Positions 9,401 through 16,017 of a stretch of DNA of 20,224 nt are shown here, one piece after another; the stretch's first letter is position 1, and each line of letters opens with the position of its first letter. The translations under genes and the position numbers were made by a program. This DNA is from a virus: positions 1 to 20,224 of IMG/VR virus record IMGVR_UViG_3300037488_001656; one strand, written 5' to 3'. The notes below the pieces were generated by a model, which did not search any database, had not been told where the DNA came from, and was given only the letters and a program-made list of their open reading frames with translations.

Positions 9401-10617
9401 ATAGCGGTATTTTGTTGTTGAAGAGTTTTAAATTCAGGTTTAAATGAATAAATTTTAGTATCACTATTATTTAAACTAACCCCACTTGATAACATCGACC
9501 CTTTCTTTAATACAAAAAAATTTTTCTTATCCATGTACTTGTCAAACCAAGATACTTTATCAGCATAATAAACATCTTTTTGGTAGGCAATTAATTGACT
9601 TCTATACGTGTCAACATTAGTTAATGGGTCTAAATTTTGTTTACTAAAAGAATCTAAAATATTTTTAATAAAATTCTCAATCCTGTTTTGCATTTGAACA
9701 AGAGTCAATTCTGGAAAATCATCAGGAATTAATCCTTTAGTTTTATATTCACTATACATCTCCCTAACTTTTTGATACCCTCTTTCATAAATTGTATCGT
9801 CAACATTAGAAAATTGGCTTGCATTACCACTTGTTGTCTGTATTTTTACCCTTGACTTGTACATATGTGGAGCAGCAATTAAATACCCCATTGACACTTC
9901 ACTTAAAATTGTGTACTTGTAAGTTAAAAAATTCAATTCAATATGGAAATTACCTGAGCTAGTGTTATATCTCGAAGTAAAATCTTTTAACATTATCGGT
10001 AATCGAACTGCTTTACCATAATACCCTTTTATAGTTAAATAAAATAGTGGATACGGTAAATTAAAAAACGCGGCATAAGGTGAATTATCACCACCTTCAA
10101 ATAACGCCCTTCCTTTTATGTCCTCCATAGATATATGAATGGTTGACATAAACGAAGTGTTTTGTCTTATAGAAATACTTGTAATACCTAACAATCCATT
10201 ATCTGTTGCACCTGGTTTTCCTCCCGAATTAATTGTTTGTCTGATATAATAATCGGTATCATTTTTAGGATTAGTTACTGAAGTCTGTTTTGGTTGATTA
10301 ACCCCTTTCCCTTGTATAGTGTCTTTTCCTGTGAACTCATCGGTGTATTCATTATCCAAAAAAGTCTTTCCCGCAGGCTTTAAAAAATTCATAGACGCTA
10401 CTGAAATAGTTTGGATGGCATCATTACTTGCGGTTCCCACGGATAACTTAGTCCTTGGAAGAACTTTACACTCCAAATTGGCATACATTACTAAGTCTTC
10501 TTGTCTAACATGTCTGTCAGAGGCAACACCTTGCTCGTCAACAACTTTGTTTGGGTCAATTATTGTAATGTTATTGTAGTCGAGTTCGACCAATATGTTT
10601 TCTGGTTTACCTACCAT
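3406..10617 (-). CDS. Giant baseplate hub protein (gp27/gpD-like) with glucosaminidase-like lytic domain
   Basis: This 2403-aa protein is most likely the baseplate hub. The N-terminal 250 residues are beta-rich (SISIRQNTSFMSTIHISMED, YLTIKGYYG, FHIELNFLTYKYTI, MGYLIAAPHM), as in hub barrel domains. A very large region (about 300-1900) has no motif I recognise. Residues about 1955-2012 carry the hub C-terminal pattern of gp27/gpD/VgrG-type proteins: GCQITMMGNAMIQP, then VPMFSGPYMILSVNHNISPG, then EGVRQP. After a Lys-rich linker, residues about 2085-2245 resemble a GH73/FlgJ-type glucosaminidase: ALYLESG (candidate catalytic Glu2128), ENNFAGID, and PYALFDDLTNNI. A Thr-Pro linker (2254-2267) joins it to a C-terminal domain of about 120 aa. 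In T4 the hub (gp27, 391 aa) and lysozyme spike (gp5, 575 aa) are separate. Here hub and hydrolase appear fused and greatly enlarged. The start overlaps the upstream gp53-like gene by 11 nt. Hub identity is moderately sure; the enzyme class is less sure. Confidence 0.72.
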   Translation of the reverse strand: MVGKPENILVELDYNNITIIDPNKVVDEQGVASDRHVRQEDLVMYANLECKVLPRTKLSVGTASNDAIQTISVASMNFLKPAGKTFLDNEYTDEFTGKDTIQGKGVNQPKQTSVTNPKNDTDYYIRQTINSGGKPGATDNGLLGITSISIRQNTSFMSTIHISMEDIKGRALFEGGDNSPYAAFFNLPYPLFYLTIKGYYGKAVRLPIMLKDFTSRYNTSSGNFHIELNFLTYKYTILSEVSMGYLIAAPHMYKSRVKIQTTSGNASQFSNVDDTIYERGYQKVREMYSEYKTKGLIPDDFPELTLVQMQNRIENFIKNILDSFSKQNLDPLTNVDTYRSQLIAYQKDVYYADKVSWFDKYMDKKNFFVLKKGSMLSSGVSLNNSDTKIYSFKPEFKTLQQQNTAISELKEIISGYNSKLNKNESVGENGSYKIDDKPKQCHIVCDIDYSDFTIEITSNDVDLVTTFKEKNNDKEPTSGDTIDLQAELEKNKTFNSGKFVDRDGKQQPIYVYHVFEGNKRFVDKIDKLTKILTEKEQQIEVELTEALSKLLQSKDSGIGFVPNIRNVLAVIFANGEAFLRLMDDVHTSAWNQRDNKYRKDIIFDKQVAGASTDNLSSGDNSKEPVYPWPQLIVETSGEDGQEKYEITYPGDPKIINRSKGYLFNVWPEIEFVEEFIKGFTERTLPPADPTANSNELTQPQRVSLDAIEFPIGNWVYGNKEEVKFFFEIYERIILTSYYSRLSRSNGFTSDADKITNLIAEAENNNIVKSLSNDNPFIIQKLKEYGFNATNFPTILRQFSNSGLGESWQNYIRGIYNTPYIKNTVTNGGFQFINVNILNSSESQPSVSLPNEVAMSEYIEGSTTSNKFDLGDTFPFTNRTWDKTYLANGTTILDANGTLNTTKVLKYNPNIKLITSFITTNTPNSIRPITNFVYLSGQTPNVINSTDLKTWYQNRTFETQLITEGNVRYFNYSGEVSDNQTTSIMNTPYFINSIQEGVKNFRNNDEHPFIASAYLFINSLPLATMREKFKTYENNTTTDLDYIFAALKKFGAVHKLPYAWVLKFGSIWHRYKMYVEKNIDILDTSWTGFSYTTNFDPVTSANTRNYGLIINGAPIDIVLQKDTTIGSEISTLINTGFYPKLINDFNVFCQGYEVFSGYTDSAIQSGITSGVSINYVDNAIINLAEGFDPAIPMRDLRIIPWSVSVDTLDKKYIYLMPSQGSLLNQTKNECFKPSGSSYEMKFEVNSNQAMYDGSVRLFWGAPNYGYFDGSKLKKPSPFAYMKHIFSGQSQQENFSINGVDKDYSQMSEMLSVFEKDVLDGFETEFLKFSKSIYDYTPNNSTNDIGQANAIAGALGVSTSDVSSTISNQSNSPETETTLTFKNFQMLFRSLLKIPKVTGDIGSNIVTKIQDDQTNNITNILRQFLNYDVVFKYGNPSLYDKKLFYTFSSLPLTDPYTWEPYTVMTPNAVPTNGGGVSLITSKTNYPNEWSTLYTYVGFSEIPELVYDDNGSYITDFFVDLNVAFTVDNIKLFATVIKIYATQKLNQFQSNPIAPPDAPISSPSKKVSFTALLSGDTITVRQVGPQKTSYLSNKEGVILYESLPSILPTTTGNTQTLINETIIAFFGSLSTGPTDKQFIVETVFARQDEYPQVPNPINKAGEGAFYKAMTNYLLDINNFQSKIVNNLIPKLQSSLPTTTIGTEGQVESDLQGNQPKVELWETFKALNDKWISGNDFKTKTLFEDVLLLDRASRNIGEKVLIDVYKLKDRLLNLPIKASMLSFVQSILIENHFVVMNIPSYVNFYNVQNAVKNPIPRIDGTADFANNLFGTFLNVDYRDSSSKLVCFYAGKPSEQLDLKNNVDYRYRNDAFDLRRASDNPLVENQVGKKDWDKSNKVVGFNVDIGPQNQQIFKSFQVDQSAGKATAEGLEILNQMANQGGGRKGSTQSTSLYNLYKNRSYGCQITMMGNAMIQPTMYFNLRHVPMFSGPYMILSVNHNISPGNFDTIIEGVRQPIASLPKIDAYLQSLKTNLLQSIITKNKEAKKQLTKDASGNVISQKNKVVSNANGSKEVTQTQTCTPDSKYVKYTAITPQSSKVTFKEVKDTIVNLLSSKNIPDDNKLKYALFAALYLESGTSTGFDAYENNFAGIDLSKSWGDSEIYFGGTNYFCLKSDTTTLPYALFDDLTNNITILLEKWKNSMVVLPNNSAKEITKFWILYFGAKQNDSNVYTTMDPTQLSNIESKVQKSLDIWNGVSQIVPTPTPTPSPTPVPSNTVVPLNGVNSYTVANPPMFEKLTVTVNGSTGLYNIFGAHFDYNTDSECGGSGTGAGFNNLNSLISSNKQTFTVDIETLLEEVGCNILSTSSADIKGNYSYSITVLSKPVLADGTTTDTSRTDFYKLFPVTFKFT
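3816..3858 (-). repeat. Thr-Pro linker repeat in the hub gene
   Basis: A short dipeptide repeat (TPTPTPTPSPTP flanked by V and P, about residues 2254-2267) separates the glucosaminidase-like domain from the C-terminal domain of the hub protein. Such TP linkers commonly tether enzymatic modules to anchors. The repeat is read directly from the sequence. Confidence 0.8.
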
Positions 10618-10930
10618 AATAGAAGAAATGATTGTCTAATTGATTTTTATAGTCCTGTAAAGAAGCTACTAAAGGAAATGGAATTGTCAAGATAGCACCG
10701 TCAGGAATATTCCATTCTTGTCCTCCATATGTTGGATTACCTTGCATAATCAACCACCCAAAAGTTGGCGAACCATAATATTGTTGGGAAACTTTATCCA
10801 TTCTTGATTGACCAACCTTATATATATACCTTTTATCGGTAGATTTTGTTGGTAATGTTATATACGGAACAACAGTTTGTTGACCATCAAGAATAAAGTT
10901 ACTATATCTATTATAATTTTGTTTTGCCAT
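10607..10930 (-). CDS. gp53-like (LysM-like) baseplate wedge protein
   Basis: This 107-aa protein has the pattern of small LysM-like baseplate proteins related to the N-terminal part of T4 gp53, which helps join wedges around the hub. Visible features are a Tyr/Asn-rich N-terminus, then a LysM-like core at about 35-85: YIYKVGQSRMDKVSQQYYG, SPTFGWLIMQGNP, and IPDGAILTIPFP. It is shorter than T4 gp53 (196 aa). It lies 2 nt after the 1675-aa baseplate gene, and its last 11 nt overlap the start of the hub gene, an arrangement expected of translationally coupled baseplate subunits. It has no signal peptide or membrane segment. A LysM-domain tail protein joining the hub to the tube (gpX type) is an alternative. 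Confidence 0.78.
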   Translation of the reverse strand: MAKQNYNRYSNFILDGQQTVVPYITLPTKSTDKRYIYKVGQSRMDKVSQQYYGSPTFGWLIMQGNPTYGGQEWNIPDGAILTIPFPLVASLQDYKNQLDNHFFYYGR

Positions 10931-10932
10931 GA

Positions 10933-13900
10933 TTAATCAAATTTAATTTTTCCATCAAAGGTGTTTTTATCCAAAGGCGGCACATTAACTGTCTTATAAA
11001 GATTTGAAATATCAGTTTTTTGAGTTGGTTCTTTAGTCGGGTCGGCGACTGTCGTATACTCAAATTTTCTTGTTTTACCTTTTGGATACATCTTATTTTC
11101 TATCCCTTCCGTAAAAGATTTATATTCCGAACTAGATTTAAATTTATCAAATTTTTTCTCCTCGGCCTTAAGTTCTTTTGAATATCTTTTTGCAATGTCG
11201 TCAGTTATATCGTCAAATTTTTTCTGTAATTTAACTGGGTCTTTAATCTTAAGTAAATCACCTTTAATAACATATTTTTTAAATTCTTCAAGTTTATTTG
11301 AATCATTAAAAATTCGAGAAATTACTAAAAAGAATCTTTTGTCGGGCTCACCGTCAAAATAATTTTCGTCAATTGCTGTAAAATTTCCCCCATCATATAA
11401 CGAAGTTTTACCAACAATATCGTTTGTATCTAATAACTCAGTATAATCTTGTAACGCTAAAGCCAATGATTCATAATCATCAGTAAACTCCATATAAGTA
11501 TCGTCTGGAGCAGGTATACTTGAACTACTAATTTGGTCGGTTCCTTTTATATTATATACTCTTGGAGTACTAGAATCTAAAATTTTACCGTCAGTTTTAC
11601 CACTAATTAAATTTAATTTTCTAATATTCTGAATATAAGTTTGTTGTTGTATAGTCAATTCTTGAGTAATTGTCGTTATTTCAGATGCAAAGGTTGACGA
11701 TAAACTTGTTATATAATCAACCATATTCTGTCTAACCCCTCTAATTGCAGGACTATCATCATCAAATTTCTTAAGTAATACTTCTAAAATTGGATTAGGT
11801 TCATCAAAACTATTAATATCATCAATTACTTTTTTAAATAAATCCTCGAGTCTTTTTTCAACTCCTTCAGGTTTACCATAAATTTCAACATCGTAAGTGG
11901 TTCCCGCAGAAATCGTCCCTTTACTATATAATCGAGAATCATTAACTAATTGTTCAATACCGTAATTAGTATTTAACGTTAATTTTTGTAATTGATTTAC
12001 TACCGCCTCAAAATATGTTTTAGTATCGGTTAACAAACTATCCATAATTTTTTGATATCCTATTTCACCTGTTTGTCCACTAGGTACAGGGATATTAGTT
12101 ATAATTTCTCCAATAGTTGTTCCACCATTATTTGTTGGAGGATTGTCAACATTTGCAACAGTTGCAGGTGTCTGAGACGCTAAAATAGCATCAACAACAC
12201 TTTTATCTAATGCTGAAGTATCTTCAGTCCAAACCGACCTTTCATCATATATTTCTGTATTTGCATAATAATTAAACGATAGTGCGTTTTGTAATCTTTC
12301 TACAGGTTCTTTTAGACCCATACCACCGATAATGTTGAAGCCCATAGTGACACTAGCAATCATTGGTTGTATACCAATACCTTCAGGGTTCATGTCATAT
12401 ACTAATGGGTCATATGTGAACGATAGTGATGTTGGGATGATTTTACTATTAACAAAGTCACCTAATCTTAGAATTAATACGGGTGGTGCACCAAATGACG
12501 TATTAACCGCATCATTATATTTTGGTTTACCATCAGTACCAATTGTTGGAATGGTTTCCCCAGGTCTAACACATTGATTTAAAAAGGTTAGACGAGCGTT
12601 TAACCCTTCAGGAGTTGTTGAGTGGAACGCGGGATTAAAGTACTTAATCTTTTCTTTAAACGAGTCATATACCATTGGTGACTCTTGTTTAATAACTTCA
12701 AAATAATCACACTCAGATAAAAGTCCTCTTAATATTTTTTTAGTAATTCCTTCCTTAATTTTTTTAATTGTATCAACTGTTGGTACTGGTTTTGGAACAT
12801 CAACATTCACAGTTTTAATTTCTTTAATTTCCTTAGTTGGGTCTACAGGTACAACAGGTTTAGGAGGTATAACAACATCAATTGTTTTAACTCTAACTCG
12901 TCTACAAGCCATAGCACTTACCGCATATATTTGTGAATTTGAGGTTACTTTATCTGTCTTATCTTTTTGATTAACCCTACAATCTACATCAAATCCTGGA
13001 ACTGTATTAGTAGTTGTTGCCGTTGTTGCTCCTGATGCAACCTCAACAAAACCTGCTTTAGGAATAACCGTTTCTTCTCCCGTACCAGGTTCCGCCTTGA
13101 TAGTAAATCGACCATTAGTTATAAATGGACCTAATGACGCATCACCATCTTTGTAATTTTGAAAAAAGTTTTTGATTGAACTAATCCTTCTTTCAGATAA
13201 TGCTTTATTATATGGAGGTGTTGCAACTGCAGATGCGGAACCCTCCATAACAACACTAATTTTTGCTTCAGGATTACTTGTTAATAAATTAAACGCATCT
13301 TTAACAAATCCCTTACTAAAAGTATTAAAGTTAGTTATTACTACAGTGTTGAAGAACTGTTCAACATTAACCTCTCTATCGTCTGAGTTAAATGTACTTT
13401 TTGCCCTATCCACATATGTTTTAATATTACTTGTTGAGGTATAAGTTCCATATATAGATTGATAATCAACAGTGGTCGTTGTTTCAGGATTTTTACCTGG
13501 AATATCATTTTCAAAATAGAAAGCAAAATCTAAATATTTATTTTCAAACTCCGCGCCTGACGTATCGTCAGTTACTGCGGTTTTAGTGTTTGTATTCGGA
13601 TTATTACCTGTAGTATCAGTATTTTCTTTGGAAAGTTCCGTATTAATACCTGCCAACTCTTCATTAGTTAACCTTGGGTTATTTAAAACTTGTTGATATG
13701 TAAATAAATCCGCAGCAGGAATTGTATTATATTTTTTCGCCAATTCATAGATATCGAATTTAACACATCCCGCAAAAAACGAATCCATAATTGAGTTTAG
13801 TTTCTCTTTGTTTTGACCTTTTAATTGTTTTTCCGCAACAATATTCATTACTGATGGGTGGTCAACAATCATCTTCCAAGATAAAGTCCCTGTTCTTGAG

Positions 13901-15960
13901 GTACTTTTATATGTGTAAATTGGTTCAGGTCTACCTAAGAAATCGGTTGGTTGGAAAGACGGCGTACTCGATTCATTAAATTTAATATCATATGGTGGGA
14001 ACCACATAACTCTTCCTCCATTTGGACCTTTTTCACAAACAGGTAATTCGTCATATGTAAATCCTGGTCTACTTGATGTTCTCCACGCTAAGTTTTCAAT
14101 CGAAAACATATATTTTTTGGCATACCCACCTCTTCCGTTTATATCGTTAGGTATAATGTTTGTCGACCCAGGATTTTTTAACGGAGCAATGTTTAGGTTG
14201 AATGTATTATCAAAAACGGAATTCGTAAACCTTCTTCCTGATGTAGTAATACCATCGGTCTTTTGTAAATCATTATAGGTATAATATGGTGTATCTTTGG
14301 TAAATACTCTACAGTATTCAATACCAACCTCACCTCCTGTTGTATTATCAGTATATGAAACCACTTGAGAACCCTTAGTCATTTCTTTATATCCGTCATG
14401 GAATACTTTACTAACTTGGTTCATCGCATTACCAACATGTTTTAATCGATTAATACCTGTTACGTTATCCGCAGAATCAATAATTCTTTGTGTTTGGTCA
14501 AGTATCGATGACTCTTTAAATGTGATATTTGTGGACTCTCCTTTTTGATAACTTGAACTAATCTGATTAAACTCTTGGTCTAAACTTCCTGACCCTCCAC
14601 CAGGTGTCGCATGAAATCCTGCATTACCTTTGTATTTAGGTGATGTCCAAACAAATTGACCATCAATTCCTCCACCATCACTTGATGATTTACCCGCTAA
14701 TCCAAAGTTTAATTTAGTTTCATTACCTTCATAAAGAATACCTAATTCAGACGGACCATAAACAGGCGTTTGTTGTTGTTTTCCAAATGGGTCAACAGGA
14801 ACTTGATTTGGTGGTGAGGTAATTGTTGACGGTTCAGCATTTTTACTACCAACATAATAACCACCAACAAGAGTACCATTATTAGGGTTAATTAAATTAA
14901 CGGTTAAATTAACAATTGCTTGTCCAACACCCAATAATCCACCATAACTTTTATCGTAACCTGGTTGGTATCTATTGTAATTAATATTAGCAAATAATGC
15001 CGACCTTTGTCCATTACCTGTATTGGCTAAAAATATTTGTGAGGGGTTTCTTGTTTTATTTAAAATTGGACCTAAAAAACCACCCGTTAATTGATTAATT
15101 ACGTTTAATGCGGTCGATGTTTGCTTTGATTGTCCCGCATTAAGTTCGTTCTCATTAAAATAATCACCAGGAATTGGTGAAACAGGCCAATACGCTCCCG
15201 CCAATCTTGTCGCCAAATCAACCGCGGCTAATATAGGATTTTCAGGTACGGTAATCCTCCAATTTTTATAAATTAAAGGTTGTTGTCCTGAAAGTAATAA
15301 ACTAATTTCAAATGGGTCTTGTAACGCTTGTAAATTAACCGCACCAACCGTGTGTTGATATATTTCAAGGGCAACTCTTTCTTCAAAAGCATATTTTAAA
15401 CTTTGAGCCCCTATTTTAGCCAAATATGAATCTTGGGATAAAGGTCCATTACTACCAACAGGATTTGTCGATGTTAATATTTCAAATGGCGAATAAAATG
15501 ATGCGGTAAATTGTGAATAAGGTAAATAAAGTTTGTTGTTATTTTGAATACTGTCAATAACAACCATGTCTTTAAAACCCCCTTCAGGTCCATAAGTGTT
15601 TTCAATAAATGCAGCATCAATAAAAAACTCATTAACTAAATCTAAAACAGTATCTGTCGGACTATATTCCCCTTGATTTGAATTAACAGGTAGTGGTGGA
15701 TTATTATATGTAATATTTAAATTATAACCCCCATTTGGACCATATTCATTTAGTGGATATAGTTGTTGAGCATATGGGTCATCACTAATTAACGTATCAG
15801 GAGAATCAATAACATTTGAAACAGTTTGAGAGATTTCATAATTCAATGGTCCTGATGGTGGAGTATAAACCCCCGGCACAGTATATTGGGACAAATTTTT
15901 GGCCATCAAACTGTTTCTAAAACTTGATGTTGATATAAATGATAAAGTACTCCCTGTCAT
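10933..15960 (-). CDS. Large baseplate structural protein with OmpA-like domain (1675 aa)
   Basis: This is a very large soluble protein in the baseplate gene run. The N-terminus includes AKNLSQYTVPGVYTPP, and a long Asn/Pro/Gly-rich region follows. Residues about 860-1030 look like an OmpA-family domain: a strand SVVMEGSAS (Glu906), then YNKALSERRISSIKNFF (LSERR at 921-925), closing with ACRRVRVKTIDV (Cys1019). The family's GHTD motif is replaced by GSAS, so the peptidoglycan-binding Asp is missing while the LSxRR arginines are kept. Residues about 1165-1237 have a compact beta-rich module (IPTSLSFTYDPLVYDMNPEG, then NALSFNYYANTEIYDERS) that resembles tube/hub adaptor proteins of contractile systems. 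The C-terminus is Lys-rich and helical. It sits between tape measure and gp53-like genes. A TATTTATA motif lies 14 nt upstream. The start at 15960 is preferred for that spacing; Met19 is an alternative. Baseplate location is inferred. The exact T4 counterpart is unknown. Confidence 0.75.
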   Translation of the reverse strand: MTGSTLSFISTSSFRNSLMAKNLSQYTVPGVYTPPSGPLNYEISQTVSNVIDSPDTLISDDPYAQQLYPLNEYGPNGGYNLNITYNNPPLPVNSNQGEYSPTDTVLDLVNEFFIDAAFIENTYGPEGGFKDMVVIDSIQNNNKLYLPYSQFTASFYSPFEILTSTNPVGSNGPLSQDSYLAKIGAQSLKYAFEERVALEIYQHTVGAVNLQALQDPFEISLLLSGQQPLIYKNWRITVPENPILAAVDLATRLAGAYWPVSPIPGDYFNENELNAGQSKQTSTALNVINQLTGGFLGPILNKTRNPSQIFLANTGNGQRSALFANINYNRYQPGYDKSYGGLLGVGQAIVNLTVNLINPNNGTLVGGYYVGSKNAEPSTITSPPNQVPVDPFGKQQQTPVYGPSELGILYEGNETKLNFGLAGKSSSDGGGIDGQFVWTSPKYKGNAGFHATPGGGSGSLDQEFNQISSSYQKGESTNITFKESSILDQTQRIIDSADNVTGINRLKHVGNAMNQVSKVFHDGYKEMTKGSQVVSYTDNTTGGEVGIEYCRVFTKDTPYYTYNDLQKTDGITTSGRRFTNSVFDNTFNLNIAPLKNPGSTNIIPNDINGRGGYAKKYMFSIENLAWRTSSRPGFTYDELPVCEKGPNGGRVMWFPPYDIKFNESSTPSFQPTDFLGRPEPIYTYKSTSRTGTLSWKMIVDHPSVMNIVAEKQLKGQNKEKLNSIMDSFFAGCVKFDIYELAKKYNTIPAADLFTYQQVLNNPRLTNEELAGINTELSKENTDTTGNNPNTNTKTAVTDDTSGAEFENKYLDFAFYFENDIPGKNPETTTTVDYQSIYGTYTSTSNIKTYVDRAKSTFNSDDREVNVEQFFNTVVITNFNTFSKGFVKDAFNLLTSNPEAKISVVMEGSASAVATPPYNKALSERRISSIKNFFQNYKDGDASLGPFITNGRFTIKAEPGTGEETVIPKAGFVEVASGATTATTTNTVPGFDVDCRVNQKDKTDKVTSNSQIYAVSAMACRRVRVKTIDVVIPPKPVVPVDPTKEIKEIKTVNVDVPKPVPTVDTIKKIKEGITKKILRGLLSECDYFEVIKQESPMVYDSFKEKIKYFNPAFHSTTPEGLNARLTFLNQCVRPGETIPTIGTDGKPKYNDAVNTSFGAPPVLILRLGDFVNSKIIPTSLSFTYDPLVYDMNPEGIGIQPMIASVTMGFNIIGGMGLKEPVERLQNALSFNYYANTEIYDERSVWTEDTSALDKSVVDAILASQTPATVANVDNPPTNNGGTTIGEIITNIPVPSGQTGEIGYQKIMDSLLTDTKTYFEAVVNQLQKLTLNTNYGIEQLVNDSRLYSKGTISAGTTYDVEIYGKPEGVEKRLEDLFKKVIDDINSFDEPNPILEVLLKKFDDDSPAIRGVRQNMVDYITSLSSTFASEITTITQELTIQQQTYIQNIRKLNLISGKTDGKILDSSTPRVYNIKGTDQISSSSIPAPDDTYMEFTDDYESLALALQDYTELLDTNDIVGKTSLYDGGNFTAIDENYFDGEPDKRFFLVISRIFNDSNKLEEFKKYVIKGDLLKIKDPVKLQKKFDDITDDIAKRYSKELKAEEKKFDKFKSSSEYKSFTEGIENKMYPKGKTRKFEYTTVADPTKEPTQKTDISNLYKTVNVPPLDKNTFDGKIKFD

Positions 15961-15974
15961 GTTTTATGTTTGTT

Positions 15975-15982
15975 TATAAATA
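15975..15982 (-). promoter_or_regulatory. TATTTATA motif upstream of the 1675-aa baseplate gene
   Basis: TATTTATA on the minus strand, 14 nt before the ATG at 15960, is followed by an A-rich leader (AACAAACATAAAAC). It is the same motif, orientation and spacing as at 3377 and 17915. Confidence 0.45.
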
Positions 15983-16017
15983 GAGTTCATATCTATTTTT
16001 ATATTAAAATCATCATT

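Noticed and set aside
13341-13526. 61-codon minus-strand frame inside the 1675-aa baseplate gene, and a similar 81-codon one at 17613-17858 inside the tape measure gene
   Set aside because: Both are alternative frames fully inside larger genes, with no protein family pattern.
15975-15982. T4-type late promoter TATAAATA on the plus strand (also at 3377, 17915 and 19589)
   Set aside because: Read on the plus strand the motif matches the T4 late consensus, but it would drive antisense transcription into genes. The sense-strand reading TATTTATA near start codons is the more sensible view, so I do not call plus-strand promoters.
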